Assembly (NCBI GenBank): GCA_964017065.1
Contig: OZ024790.1
Location: 1,306,904-1,370,903, forward strand
Source of the DNA: Haliclona indistincta
Taxonomy: Eukaryota; Porifera; Demospongiae; Haplosclerida; Chalinidae
DNA: 64,000 bases
Reading direction: 5' to 3'
Part shown: one piece after another, positions 34,291 to 46,788 of the stretch
Layout: each line of letters begins with the position of its first letter
Numbering within the stretch: the first letter of the stretch is position 1
Made by a program: the position numbers and the translations under genes
The notes under the pieces: model-generated
The model's database searches: none
Told to the model about the DNA's origin: nothing
What the model saw: the letters and a program-made list of their open reading frames with translations, nothing else

Positions 34291-35094
34291 AAGCTCCTCT
34301 TCCTCCTTCAATTAGGCACAACTGGACTTTTGCTCTCAATTGACGTACTTTCTTCCAACACAAATTTTGCTGTTCTTGATGTAATTTTATGTTGAAATTA
34401 AAAATTATTATTGAGTCAACATTAATTTGATGATTTTAGTTTTCGTTTCAAGTCAAACTATTCTAAGTCGTCAAACACACTCATGATACTGCGAGTTCTA
34501 CTGGATTGTTTGCGCTAGCATGATTGCTTTTCCAGTCTTCTTTGTTTCACCATTCTTAGTCGTCAAACATGCTAGTGATACTATGAATTGTACTGGATTG
34601 CAATGCTAGAATGATGATAGGAGGCTGTTTTGCTTGTTTTTTTTTGTTTTAAACCAACAAAAGCAGTAGTGGTACTATGAATTCACTGGATTGCAATGTT
34701 GTTTTGTCTAATTTATTGTATTCACAGTATCGTAATAATTTATTGTATTTACAGTATCGTAATTATTATCACCCATTATTTGTTTCAAATTTGGTTTTTC
34801 TATACAGTGGTTTAAAAAGACATAAATCAATAATAATAGTTTAGTCTTGACGTGAATGCAGTGGTTTGTTCCTTGAGAGTTAGCGATAACTTCATGTTGA
34901 TGAAAAAGGAAGTGTCAAGATATTTAAAGATCCTGGTAAGCCCTATTTATATATACAGTAAAAGTTATAAAGATAATAAAAACTTTATAATTCACGCACT
35001 AACCTTGACAACAGGGTGATAGTGCATGAGTTCACACTATAAGTTTCTTCAAGCATGATGGTCAATCACCATGCATGCATGCATGCACATTATT
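34291..35094. other. Intergenic end of U2
   Basis: Nearly identical to 22,341-23,149. AT-rich with local short duplications and no supported gene. Confidence 0.5.
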
Positions 35095-35416
35095 AGTATG
35101 TATCAACAAACTTGATTAGTGACTTCACCAATTTAGTTAGTGACTGTCACCAATATAGTACTTCACTACTTGGTGGTGAGCGAAAAATTTGTGAACGTCA
35201 CCAATAAATATATCACCAAATTTGACGATTAGTGACTTCACTGATTTGAGTAGTGAACGTCACCAATTATTATATCACCAAACTTGAAAATTAGTGACTT
35301 CACCGATTTTGGTAGTGACCGTCACCAATATAGTAATTCACTACCTGGTGGTGAACAAAAAAGTAGTGAACGTCACCACAATTAGTAGTGACGTTCACCA
35401 CCTAGTTTTTACAGTG
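35095..35416. repeat. Cluster of GTGAACGTCACCA inverted/direct repeats (U2/U3 junction)
   Basis: Copy of 23,150-23,468, in the same position directly before the receptor relic. Confidence 0.75.
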
Positions 35417-35418
35417 AT

Positions 35419-35919
35419 ATAGTATACAGTTGAACCATAATTTCTGGTTGAGTACTATCAATATAACGTACATGACCTGATCACCTCACGAGTATTATAG
35501 TTGAACAAAGCATCTGAAATAACTACAGAAATCCTGTCCAGGTTAGGGATGTTATAGTGCTGTACTTCACAATACCAGCGCTGTTGATGTGATTTGTTGA
35601 TAGGTACACTGTTGTTAGTGTCACTGGTGGGGACTACAGTGGAGCCATCAGGTCCATCTCCAGTAGGGTAGAACATGTCTCCAATGTTGCTGCCCATACC
35701 AGCAATGCTTGCACTATTAACCTGACACCACAGACCATGCTGCTGTATCTGGGTCGCACTGAACAGTGACCACGGTGAGACAAAGTGACCACCAAACTGT
35801 GATCTCAGCACTGAAACAAAAGAATTGAATTTAATTTGCAGACCACTACAGTGTATTAGAATATTATTACTAGCTACCTCCAGCATTGGCTTGTACATTC
35901 GGGATAACACCAGTCTTGT
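35419..35919 (-). pseudogene. Relic F: exons 1-2 of a B/C-type receptor
   Basis: Nearly identical to relic E: KTGVIP end of exon 1, then exon 2 (QIQQHGLWCQVNSAS), frameshifted after NNSVPIN. A second fragment with IPNLDRI follows out of frame. No downstream exons. Confidence 0.8.
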
Positions 35920-35949
35920 GTATCAGCAGCACTTGGAGTATAGAATACT

Positions 35950-36579
35950 TTATGATAAGCTACTTCCCACAACTTCAATGGGACTGAAAATTGGAAAACC
36001 ATAGTGATGCAATACCATACTTCAACGACTCGAGTGGTCAGCAGGTATTAAGGTTTTGTTGTACAGCTCTGAATAATTCAACTTACCTTTCTTGTTTACA
36101 TTGGTTGAGTGGTATAGAGTAAGTGAACAGCTCAACTGATGTCGAAGTCTTGAGATAAACCCTGCAGATCAAACAGACATTCCATTGATTTTCAGAGTAT
36201 TCTTCCCACATCTCTGCACAAACATCCTGTCAGAATAGAGTCCATAAAATTTATTTGATTAAGGATTGGTTTGCTGGATAACTGATAGATACTGTATTGT
36301 TAGGAGAGGTTGAATCAGAGCTCAGTAGATCATTGAAATGTATTTGATTACAGTGTTTGCTTCTAGATCAGAAGACAGCTGAGATGTTAGACAGTTATAG
36401 AAACAACTTATTTGACAATGTATGTGAGACTTAAATAAGTTGTAGTCACCTCTGTAGCCGGCAGTGGATGCTGATTGACAGAAGTACCCTCTGTCTTTGT
36501 ACAACTGACAGCCAAGCTTGCTTGTTGAAAGCATTATAATTACCAAATAAGGTATGAAATGATAGTTAATTTTATTCAT
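35950..36579 (-). CDS. S3: small secreted six-cysteine protein, about 104 aa
   Basis: Exons on the minus strand: 36,579-36,450; 36,362-36,352 (11-nt microexon); 36,226-36,087; 35,983-35,950. Spliced as in S2, it gives the same length and apparently the same signal peptide and cysteine pattern (24, 34, 50, 65, 68, 90). The family is unknown to me. The gene diverges from I-3 across a shared 1.3-kb upstream region. Confidence is limited by the microexon, which only transcript data can prove. Confidence 0.55.
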
Positions 36580-37912
36580 TTGGCACGATTCTGCTGTACT
36601 AAGTGTATACCAGTCCCGTGCAGTTCCTGTAAACATATGTGTTTACTATACCACTAGCTAGACACTGAATGATGCAACTATTGTACTTGATTACAGCATC
36701 TTACAATCAGTTACAAATGTTTGATGTTGTGATTAGCTAATGGATTTATAACAACCACTCAAGGCAGCTAAGACTATACGTGCTGAACAGGATAAAAATA
36801 ATGTCTTGTAGTTCTTTTTTTCAGGGCAGTGACTACCATTATAATAAATTATTACCTATTATAATTATTTCTAAACTACAAACTAACAACTGTTAGCAAT
36901 GATGATCCATCTTGATGAAGAAATGGCGAGCTATGCCACCAGATTCACTAGTGCAAACTCTGGGATTGTCAGCTGTAGTAAAGCTATAACATGTAAAATA
37001 CCATCTTTATGACTAATAATGTTCAGTCTCTGCCATCACTGTTTACACAATTATGCATGAAGATGACACTCAGCACATTTACTCCCCACTTTACCAGAAT
37101 CAGGTGTGCATGCACATTGCTTAGCTACACCTGTGAGACGGTCATGCACTTCTAAGCAGACATTAAATAACCTTCTAGTACTACAACTATTCCAGCACAA
37201 AGATGCCGGTATCTATGTCGTAAAAGGGGAAATCCGGGAAGACTTCCCTCAAGTACCTACCGAGGCCTGAACACGTGGTCGAGAGTGATGTCAGTAAACA
37301 CAATGGTTTGGCACAGTGCGAAAAATGATTTGAAAGAATCAGTAAGTTGCTTACCTCAAGTTCGTGAGGTCCTCTTCTATAACCAGCTGTACGTCCCTGG
37401 AGTCTACAGCTACACCAATACCCTCTTCGAGAATATCGACTGAGAAGACCGCTCCCCGGCTTGGTTAGCCTCGTTCCCAGGCTCTTTACAGAGTCAGTTA
37501 GAAATCTTCTTTCTTCCTCGCGCTGCTAGAGCGTTTTAGCGGCGTTCCTACACGAATAGGTCCTCTCTCCGTCCATTTTCTTTCCACGCGTAACATGTGA
37601 CGCTGACCAATCAAACCGTTGGACTTGGAATTTCTGTTCCGGTTCGAGCGACTTGGACTGGATTATTAATACATTTGACTCTTCCCGTTGTCCATGCAGG
37701 AAGCAAAAGCTAGCCCACTAATCTTATGTATACGGCGCTAAGGTCTCAGATCTCGGATTCCAGCTGAAAATGATATGTTCCGGTCTGTTCACAAAAAAGG
37801 GCGGGGCTCGTTTGCAAACTTTTGTATAAAATTAATATCTACTTGCAAACAACGTTTCTATATCGTCAGGAAGAACCCCCTATTGATCGGTACTAGTGCA
37901 TTTAGATTCTAA
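36580..37912. promoter_or_regulatory. Shared upstream region of S3 (minus) and I-3 (plus)
   Basis: Counterpart of 24,629-25,963. Near I-3: an AACACGTGG E-box (about 37,270), CCAATCAAACCG (about 37,608), a GGGCGGGGC box (37,799 region) and TATAAAATTA (37,825-37,834). A five-base insertion separates the TATA sequence from the version in I-2. No exon is supported. Confidence 0.6.
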
Positions 37913-39892
37913 ATGGTTCTACACACAGCAACCACAGTTACATTTACTCTATTTGCGTTCATCGCATTTTTGTCCGCTGATAGCATGTGCAGAGGTAAGT
38001 AGCCATGGCGCATGTCATAGTTTTCACCCAACTGCGCGTCTTCCACAGGTCGGTGCACGGAACCTTCGCCAACAATTACCACCATCGCTACCAGCAGCAG
38101 CAACATGGACACTGATGTCTGCCACATGGTGTCTCAAGGCTCATTGACTTATACCTGCACTATCAATGGAGGTTGTCTCTTCTGGAATTCTTCACTATTT
38201 GACCCGTTTAATGTAGTTGCTACGGACAACCCGCATGAATCCCGAACTGTAAATGGAAGAAATTTCACAGTGACACACAATGGAAATGAAACCTGTCTTG
38301 TATCAATTCTGTTGATAAATGCTAGCCTATTAAGCTTGACACAACTCAATAGTTTAAGCATCAGATGTTCTTCCTGTGATAAAGCTTCAGTCAGCACAGT
38401 AACCATTATGGTACCAGGTACGTACAATGTGACATGCATGCATGGTAACGAGTAATTTTTACAGACTTTCCTGGATCCCCGAAGTTGGATGCAGTTCGTA
38501 TAGAATGTGACAGTCAGAAAAAATTCCAGGCCGTCCTCCAATGGACTCCTCCTAATGATACTGGTGGAGAGGGTGTGGTGATTACACACTACAAAGTAAA
38601 TGTGACTGGGCAAAATGGAGACAACTACCGTAAAAATGTGACCACATCCTACATCAGTATCTCTGGTCTTCAGTGCAACATCAGCTACACCTTCTCTGTG
38701 GCAGCTGTCAACTGTGTAGGGGAGAGTGTGCCTTCAGAACAAGCTCAAACCCAAATACTAGGTTAGCACATTGTGTCTGTATCCATGTCAGTGATTGACT
38801 TTCAGTACACATTCTAGGGCAAATTGATGCCCCAAATATTACAGCACTCTACTTTGATAATACATGCAGCATATTGACTGTGGAATGGACTGCAGTGAGT
38901 AATAATTTGGATTATTTATTGGTTTTGTGTATGTGTTTACTACCTACTATAGCTGCAAGTATGATTGCCAGCATGCATGACTATCATGTGCCGGGTCAGC
39001 TACATATGATTGATAGTAAATCACATTGCTATGTGGAGTGAGAATACAACCCCCTTCTTTTCATGATGAATAATTAATGGTGATGTCCAGCTGAGTTGGC
39101 ACATGATTATAGTCACATGTAGCATACACTGTACAATACATGCGTGTGTATACAAAACCGGGAGTTAAAAATCAAATAATTATCACAGTTTTGATAATTA
39201 GTAGTCTTCTCGGATACATTTATTCATTGGAGTGCCGCTGAAATATTTGTCATACCTGAAACAAAGCACTAAACATAATTATAAGATTCACCAATACATG
39301 TATGCCTTGACCACTACTCTTAATTTCTCCATCATGCAGCCACCTACTACGGTAAACACCAGTCAGTCCGGATGCTCCTGCACAAAAATACAAAGTTATA
39401 AATGCTTAATTATTGATAATGGAACAAATATTTTTGAACAAGAGATCGTTTACAATGGTGAATTGAGTACTAGAATGACGGTCAATCTCAGTGATTATAA
39501 TTTTCAAGGAGAAAACATCCAAATAAAATTGTTGGCAAATACTAGATGTGGCACCAGCCAAGGTATGTAAGTAGTTATGACGGATCATATTAAATTTTAC
39601 TTCATGTCGCAGTTGCCAAAGTCAAGATTAATAATACGTGCAATGAATCACCATCACCATTAACAGGTATAGTGTTTGAAGATGATAGCAGCAATTGGTG
39701 TAATGTTTATTCTCAGGTGCACCTGGTTGGACTATTGGAATCAGCATTGTCTTTTCACCTTTGACCGTGATAACTCTCACTGCTTTCGGCATTACATATT
39801 ATCTCTATTGCACAAGAGTAAGTTACCAACTCACAACATACAGTGGTTTATGTTGTACTTATTCATTTATATAGAGATACTGCTTCAATTAA
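37913..39892 (+). CDS. Type I receptor I-3: Ig-like + FN3 + TM, about 406 aa
   Basis: Exons 37,913-37,994; 38,049-38,417; 38,465-38,761; 38,818-38,894; 39,340-39,562; 39,613-39,666; 39,717-39,817; 39,875-39,892. The sum is 1221 nt, a multiple of three. The same plan as I-2: signal peptide MVLHTATTVTFTLFAFIAFL, Ig-like exon three codons longer (extra residues before IRCSSC), FN3 exon (VLQWTPPNDTGGEGVV), split second FN3, Cys exon and TM helix (GISIVFSPLTVITLTAFGI). The last exon again gives only RYCFN in the predicted frame. The Ig exon is the most diverged part relative to I-2, while the split FN3 and TM exons are almost identical. Confidence 0.8.
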
Positions 39893-40092
39893 AAAGAGAG
39901 CTGATCACGAAGTCCCCTATACTCAGATCATAATCGTAGAATGAAAATAATTTCATCTTATGAAACCTGCATGTCACATATTGAATCCCATTAGCAATCT
40001 AGCTCCCTATCATACACAGACCTAGATCTTCTTTACAAAATAGTTAGTTCAGGTACTCTATAGCTATTAGTACTTTCCTTTATTTAACTGGT

Positions 40093-40565
40093 AAAGGTGT
40101 GAAAATCACCAAATTTTGCTGGTTTTGGACATTATTTTAAATATTGTGACCATACAGCGATATTCAGCTACTTTTACAACTTAGACTCTGAATCTCTGTT
40201 CAGAATGCTTTAAATTGATATAATATGATATTAACAATTCAAGATAGTTTTAGTTGTGTCAAAATGCAGGTGAAATTTTCCAACATAAAATGTATGGGAA
40301 TTTAGCTTGTGTTGGTGGTTGCTGCTTTTAAGGACAAGCTATAAAAATGTATAACTTGAAACAGGTAATTTCAATGTATTATTAGAGGTGTGAGCATGTT
40401 ATTTTGCAGCTACTACAGCAGAAAGTTGTGTCAAATTGAAGAAGTTGAGTACTTCTAGTGTTCTTTCCCTGGCTAGATGCAAGAATAGGTGTCAAATTAG
40501 ATAATTATTACACATTAGCGGATAGACTAAAAATGGCCATTTCTCCAGAAAACTTCTTCATATTT
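40093..40565. mobile_element. ~470-bp insertion of unknown class in U3
   Basis: Same insertion as at 28,137-28,608 with a few differences (a 3-base deletion near 40,441). It therefore predates the U2/U3 duplication but postdates their split from U1. Confidence 0.5.
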
Positions 40566-40708
40566 TTTTGATGTGTCATAGCTATACTTCATGTGGTGAC
40601 ACTATGCACGCGATCGCTTTGATCTCAAACCGCAGTTATTATAAAGCGATGAAGGGATTTTACCAGGGAATTATTTCGAGAAACCACCTCGCACGCATAT
40701 CGCACGTT

Positions 40709-40753
40709 CCGGAAAACTGCGGTTTCCGGTCTACAACATGCGATTTATAAAAA
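40709..40753 (+). promoter_or_regulatory. Core promoter of II-3
   Basis: CCGGAAA / TTTCCGG inverted repeat (40,709-40,729), a 16-base gap, then TATAAAAA (40,746-40,753), 39 bases before the ATG. Confidence 0.7.
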
Positions 40754-40792
40754 GCCTGCTTGGCAGAAATTCTTTAAAAAAAATAATTCGAA

Positions 40793-43700
40793 ATGGCTTG
40801 TAGTCGCTCTCGTTCACTGCTCGTTGCCGCCTTTCTGGTCACAGTAGGGACTTTGCCGACCCAAGGTAAGTGTCAACAAATAGTTCATAACACTAAGGCT
40901 ATACCTCTAAATTTCTACTATTAGGCATTGATAGTTGTGTGCCTGCGGCAACCATTATCGCTAGGTCTGATGGCTGTACCGCTGTGTCACGCGGCTCAGT
41001 GAGCTACACCTGCAGAAACACTGGACCTTCCATCGCTTGGAGATGCGAAATATTTTCTCAGTCAATAGTAGTGATAGGCACATCTACGACTCATTTACCC
41101 ACTCTCAGTGTTACTGGAGTGACTGTTGCAGAGAATTTCACTTACAATCCGAGTATTGAATGCCTCGAATCAACTCTGAAACTTTCTGGCAGCTTGGAAA
41201 ATCTTCAACCACTCAATGGATTGCTACTAGAATGCCAGGACGACAATGTTACCATAGTAATTCCAAGTGAGCTGATAAGATATGTTTGATATAGCAGAGT
41301 CTACATTCCTACTATAGAGGTCACTGCATGGCTGCTGATAAACAATGCAATTCGGTTGTAGCATAGATAATACAGTACAAGTGCATACGCAACGAGCCCG
41401 TATATTGCATTCCGGTGTGACACAATCATTGCATCGGGTAACACGGACGTTCACAAACATTTACAAGAAATGAATGGCTGCAGCAGTAGTAGTGTGTGCT
41501 CAAAGCAAGATATTGAGCTCCTTGATATTTTTGTGCGTACAAACGTATTTCGATGCGGTAGAGCAAGGATGTTGGTATTCGTTGGCATTGCTTATGAATC
41601 CCTGGTGTTATCAGTCTTGCCAATAATCTATTGAAAAAAACGTAACAAAGACTGCTTGTTCCCTGCTGCTTGGCGGCGTGTCTACTGTTCCCTACGAAGC
41701 GTAGCGCTCTAATAGTATTTTGACTAAGTGCACTACACAATAAGAAAAACATACAACAAACCAGCAGTACACAAACCAGCACTGTAATAATCTAACACAA
41801 AGTAACCGTAACAACAGGCTTGTTCCTGGTACTTGGCGGCGTGTCTACTGTTCTCTACAAAGCGTAGCGCTCTAATAGTATTTTGACGAACTGCACTACA
41901 CAATAAGCTACTGAAAAACATACAACAAACCTGCACTACACAAACCAGCTCTGTAATAATCTAACACAAAGTAACCGTAACACAGGATTTCAGGGGGAAA
42001 GGGCGGAATTTGCAGCCTAGCAATATAACAAGGCTGTTTTACAGCAACAGCCTCTTCTTCAACAGCAAATGAACACGTGTGCTATTTGATCCAGCTTCTA
42101 CCCGCTTCTCAGAACCGTAGAAACAGCTTTACAACTTTGTGCAACACGCCCACGCCCGATGCAGTGAGTGTTTCAAAACATTTCCGTGGACCCCTCCGTT
42201 TATTACCCCGTTGCGTATCCACTTGTACTGTATTATCTATGGTTGTAGGGACCAATGATGGTGATCACTGTCTGCTTATAAATGACAGCCAGCTACCAAA
42301 CAGTACCAAACAGTACAGTGGAACCTGTCTATAGTGGTCACTGCCTGCTTATAACAGCCAGCTAGCTAGGGACCAAACAGTACAGTGGAACCTGTCTATA
42401 GTGGTCACTGCCTGCTTATAACAGCCAGCTAGCTAGGGACCAAACAGTACAGTGGAACTAGTGATCACTGCCTGCTTATAACAGCCAGTTAGCTAGGGAC
42501 CATGCAAACAGTACAGTGGAACCTGTCTATAGTGATCACTGCCTGCTTATAACAGCCAGCTAGCTAAGGACCAAATAGTACTGTGGAACCTGTCTATAGT
42601 GATCACTGCCTGCTTATAACAGCCAGCTAGCTAAGGACCAAATAGTACTGTGGAACCTAGGTGGAACCTGTCTATAGTGATCACAGCCTCTTTATAACAG
42701 CCAGCTAGGGACCAAACAGTATGTGACATTCATTTATTTTTTCTATGCAGGTGTTCCTGAGCCACCAATCGTGAGACAATTCCCACCGATAAACTGTGGT
42801 GGTCCGATTGGTACTCGTGTCACACTTGAATGGGCTCCTCCCACTAATACTGGTGGAGAGGGTGTTAGTATTGAGAGGTATATCGTGAGTGTAACAACTG
42901 CTTCAGGAACTGGATACACATGTCCACCTGACCAGTGCAATGTGACCACACCCAGCACCAGTATCACTGGTCTACAGTGCAACACTAGTTACACAGTCGC
43001 TGTGACATCTGTCAACTGTAAAGGGCAAAGCATGCCCTCAGCTCCAGCAACACTGAACATTACCAGTATACCAAACGGTAAGCAAGAGGGAATCATCCGT
43101 TTGATTCGAGTTCATTGATGCTTTTCGTGTGTATTACAGCAACACTCACTCCTCCTCCTATCTTGAAGGCTTGTCGAACTGATAATAATATCACCTTGAC
43201 ATGGACGGTGAGCTCTGCATGTGATCTAAGGTTTATCATTTATAGTAGTATAGTGTAGTAGTTTACACAATCAGTTGCGTATGTATTAGTCATTGCTTAC
43301 TATCAGATACTACTTTGAAGAAAACTCCCTAGGTAGCTAGCTAGCCAGATAGCTACAACCACATGATCTAAACGCTGATTGATGCATTTAATATCAAAAA
43401 CAGCTATGGATTATGTATCACACAAAAATATTTTGAAGTTAAATTTACTTTTGTTACAGTGTATAATTCATGATTTGGTATCTACAGCGTCCATCAGTGT
43501 GGAGCTATGACAGCACATGTGCTGAGGTACAGCAGTACTCACTCACTGTATCAAACAGCAGAGGAGAAGCGGTTTTGAACACAAACACTAGCATGACCAG
43601 CATGTCATTACCTCTTCCTAAAGACAACAGCTATACCATAACACTGACAGCAAGCACAGTGTGTGGCAGTTCTAACAACACTATAGGTAAGTGCATCATT

Positions 43701-44591
43701 GAAAGACATGTCATCATTTTATTTTTTTGATACAGCTATCAATCGAGTCAATAACTCATGTATCACAGCAGGAGGTGAGTATTTTATCTATGTACACTTT
43801 GACCAGAGAATTAACCTTGTACTTTTGTATCACAGCAACCAAAAATTATAGTAAATAGAGATAATACGTGCGAAAACTCATTTTCACACATGAGTATACT
43901 AAGCCGCCATCTTAGTTCGAGGACATTCCTACATATCATTGCCGATCGGCAATGATAATTTAGTACATGTAGCTGTACCTGCATCGTTGTTTTTTTTAGT
44001 TTTTATAAAAAGGGTATATATGTAAGTAGTGTGTATCAAACCAAAAAACTAACTAAACTAAGCTGACACAATTCCAAAGTGTTTGTTTAGACCATGTTTC
44101 TCCATCATGATTTTAATTATTAAGTTAGTATTAAAATCACTACCACACACTAATATTCACGATATATCAAGTCAACGTGACCCTAGTATAATATTCACGA
44201 TAATTATATACTGCTAATGTTCTTTATGTATACTACAGTTCCTCGTGAAGTCACTGTATGTCCTGAAATGGGAGCAGCCGTCGCTACAACATTTATAGTA
44301 ACAGCTATTGTAACAGCGCTGGTGGTATTCTTGATCACGTTCCTGCCCACTTTCTTTTTCTGTCGACACCAGAACTGTAACCACACACAAGATGAATGCA
44401 CGAGACCAAACACGCTACCTCTGGAAACAAATGATACCACTAGCAATCCATCGTTCCATACTCCAAAGGGATGTAATGGTGAAATGAACCCAGGCTCAGC
44501 TGAACATATCCAGACACAGGAGAACATAGCTTATCCACTCCGAGTTCAAATACAAGAAATGTGCGAGGAGTATTATAGTATTCCGCAATAG
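40793..44591 (+). CDS. Type II receptor II-3: Ig-like + FN3 + TM, 466 aa
   Basis: Exons 40,793-40,865; 40,925-41,266; 42,751-43,077; 43,140-43,207; 43,488-43,686; 43,736-43,774; 44,239-44,591. The sum is 1401 nt, a multiple of three. Domain order as in II-1 and II-2. The signal peptide and Ig exon are nearly identical to II-2. Exon 5 has one extra codon (PKDNSY). The tail differs slightly (RHQNCNHTQDE instead of RHRHCSHTQDE) but keeps EEYYSIPQ. Intron 2 is swollen to about 1.5 kb by a hAT-like MITE followed by the 67-bp minisatellite. All splice sites are intact. Confidence 0.9.
41362..42241. mobile_element. hAT-like MITE (~880 bp) in intron 2 of II-3
   Basis: Terminal inverted repeats of about 33 bp beginning CATAGATAATACAGTACAAG and ending with the complement. 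They are flanked by a 7-8 bp direct repeat (GGTTGTAG at 41,354-41,361 and 42,241-42,248) that is single in II-5. Inside is a tandem duplication of about 150 bp (41,675-41,985) giving two repeated minus-strand ORFs without transposase features. The size of the duplication and the CA..TG ends suggest hAT. Confidence 0.8.
42246..42722. repeat. 67-bp minisatellite, about 7 copies, in intron 2 of II-3
   Basis: Same unit as in II-1, II-2 and II-5. It starts right after the target duplication of the hAT-like MITE and ends 28 bases before the exon 3 acceptor. Confidence 0.95.
43934..43957. repeat. Shortened palindrome in intron 6 of II-3
   Basis: TATCATTGCCGA and its reverse complement (24 bp). A 4-base deletion on the left shortened the 30-bp palindrome found in II-1 and II-2. 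Confidence 0.9.
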
Positions 44592-45098
44592 TTAATGTCA
44601 ATCTATAATATTATTAGAATATAAGTGTAAAATATATTTCTTACTGTTTTACAAGAAACCAACTTATTTTTGAAGTGACAATAATTATAATAATACAACA
44701 CAAACACTATAATAAGGACCTACAGGGTAACAAGGTCCAAATAATAATTGTGGGATAAAAATGAAAACAATTGTTCAAAAGAGGCAATGATGAGCACCAG
44801 GAGGACTTTCTTCAAGAAATGAAGAGTTGTAAGATGCTGCGATAGCAAGTTTAGCACACTGGTCTAACAATGATCTGATATCATGCAGGCAGTCTGGTTT
44901 GTTGCAGGTACAAGACAGTGGAAGGCAGAGACTGCTCGTAGAGAGCATCATAGCATTTTAACACCACAAGGTGATAGCAACTCAGCATTTCTTAAAATCA
45001 ATTGCCTTATCAGCTTCTTTCTAATACTACACTTCATTATACTGATGCCGTCTCTATTGTACAACTGAATAGTACATGTAAGTCAAACATTGAAGTGA
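44592..45098. other. 3' flank of II-3 up to insertion H4
   Basis: Counterpart of the flank of II-1 (20,899-21,390), with no supported exon. It ends at GAAGTGA, where Helitron-like copy H4 is inserted. Confidence 0.6.
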
Positions 45099-46332
45099 AA
45101 GAAATTAAAAAGATTTCTATCGAAATCAAAAGGATGTAGTGATGAAGGAATCTACCACTGGTTCACAATGTAAACCAACAAGGAACAAGCATAGAATGGT
45201 AACACGATTGACTTGCTAACAGACCATAGATCCCTACATCAGTGGCTGCTGTGGCCAGACTATAGCTAGTTAAGCTATTTACTGTTGACTGACACTTTGA
45301 ATAGAATTCAACTTGTGACAAAATATTGATCTTATGTACAGCCACTGATGTAGGGATCTATGGTCTGTTAGCAAGTCAATCGTGTTACCATTCTATGCTT
45401 GTTCCTTGTTGGTTTACATTGTGAACCAGTGGTAGATTCCTTCATCACTACATCCTTTTGATTTCGATAGAAATCTTTTTAATTTCTTGTTTGTGTCCTT
45501 TTTTCTTTTTAGTGAAGTGCAGTTCAATATCATGCATGTACGGAGAAGTCTTTGTTTCCACCATTAGTTTAGTATTCCAGTTGTTGATGGCTTTTCTTAG
45601 ACTTGTAGCTAAAATTGTTAAGCTGTACGTATCAGGTCTGCCTAGTCGCCTACGCATGCAAGCAGTGCATACGAGCCCCGCCCACACTTGTTTGTAGACC
45701 TATACGGCGGTTATAAAAATCTGGCAAGTGCAGAATGGCGATCCTACACGAGCTTACCGTTCTTCGAAGACTCCAGACAAATGCCGGGTGTGTGTTCTCC
45801 GTGATAGTGATCCACACGGCGCAGCGATACTTTAGCTGCTTGGTCACGTGCGCTACCCATTGCTTGGTCACGTGCGCATTGCGCAATCACAATAATGGCG
45901 TCTAACACTAAGCTGACGATCGAGAAATCGCGGAACTTAGATCGCCGTTACGCTAAAAACAAAGCTCAAAAGGCACATGCCAGGAGAATTTCAAGACAGT
46001 TCGTGGATGTTTTGGTCTCTGCACTGCTCGCGTAAAGGCGCTAGGCGAGTGGAAGAAAGAAAGAAGAAGAAAGAAAGAAAGAAAGAAGAAGACGAAGATG
46101 ACGAAACTCGATTTTCACCGTTTCCAGATTCGTCACTTTAGTAACAATTTCGAGCAATCTCCTTGCTACTGTAAGATGGGGCAACGACAGAGAGCAGATC
46201 TAAGTGTCTAAAGACGTATAAAATTGAACACCAGGCGAAATATCAGCTTTTGAACGCTAATACATTGTATGTAGCCGCCATCTTGTTTTCTCGTTCATCC
46301 CTACATAGGGAGGCATTACCGTGCCTCCCTAA
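45099..46332 (+). mobile_element. Helitron-like element, copy H4 (1,234 bp)
   Basis: Begins AAGAAATTAAAAAGATTTC and ends CTCCCTAA, inserted between A and T. The empty site is present twice (21,390^21,391 and 33,136^33,137). The inverted-repeat left arm starts at the first base, and the 3' hairpin has a perfect 10-bp stem (TAGGGAGGCA / TGCCTCCCTA, 46,306-46,331). An AGAAAGA-rich tract lies near 46,050-46,090. No coding region. Confidence 0.92.
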
Positions 46333-46788
46333 TAATAGGTATCATTATTGTTATAAAAGAAATTAAAAAAACACATGCATCTATGTGTCTTTTAAAAACG
46401 ATAGTTAAGTACTCTATAGGCGTTCATACAATCTATCAAAAAATGCGAGAGGAAAAGAGTGAACGCCCACGCGCTAAGTACATGTAAAAGGCGCCAATTA
46501 TTTAAAGTTTGTCACATGTATATACTAGTCGTACTGGATGGTGACACACCTACTCAGCATCGCTGCTATCAAAATCATGAGGCTCAAAGGGGACTTATTT
46601 TTACAAGCGATTATTCCTATAGGGATTATTTTCAGAACAACTGGCCTGCTGGGCTGCACATAGTCATAGTATTATTATAGTTGACTAGGCCGCACTAATC
46701 GCGCGTTCCCGAAACTTCAGGTTTACAGTGGCCCTATAAAAGGAACCCATGCAGTCGAGTAAACAATACTTTCTATGCAAAGATTAAA
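46333..46788. promoter_or_regulatory. U3 end and promoter of II-4
   Basis: 46,333-46,661 is the remaining 3' flank of II-3. After the junction at 46,661 comes new sequence with TATAAAAG at 46,735-46,742, 47 bases before the II-4 ATG. The CCGGAAA palindrome of the other type II promoters is reduced to CCCGAAACTTCAGGTTT. Confidence 0.65.

Larger units (their letters stand above)
23471..35418. repeat. Tandem block U2 (second repeat, 11.95 kb)
   Basis: Carries relic E, S2, I-2 and II-2 in the same order and orientation as U1 and U3. Distinguishing insertions are a 936-bp TA-MITE in intron 1 of II-2 (unique) and a ~470-bp insert at 28,137-28,608 (shared with U3 only). Confidence 0.88.
35419..46661. 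repeat. Tandem block U3 (third repeat, truncated at its 3' end)
   Basis: Carries relic F, S3, I-3 and II-3. It differs from U2 by a hAT-like MITE in intron 2 of II-3 (41,362-42,241), Helitron-like copy H4 in the 3' flank (45,099-46,332) and loss of everything after GGGCTGCACA at 46,661, where unrelated sequence leading to II-4 begins. Confidence 0.87.

Noticed and set aside
41426..41936. Minus-strand ORFs of 118 and 67 aa inside the hAT-like MITE
   Set aside because: They arise from an internal tandem duplication and show no transposase motif.
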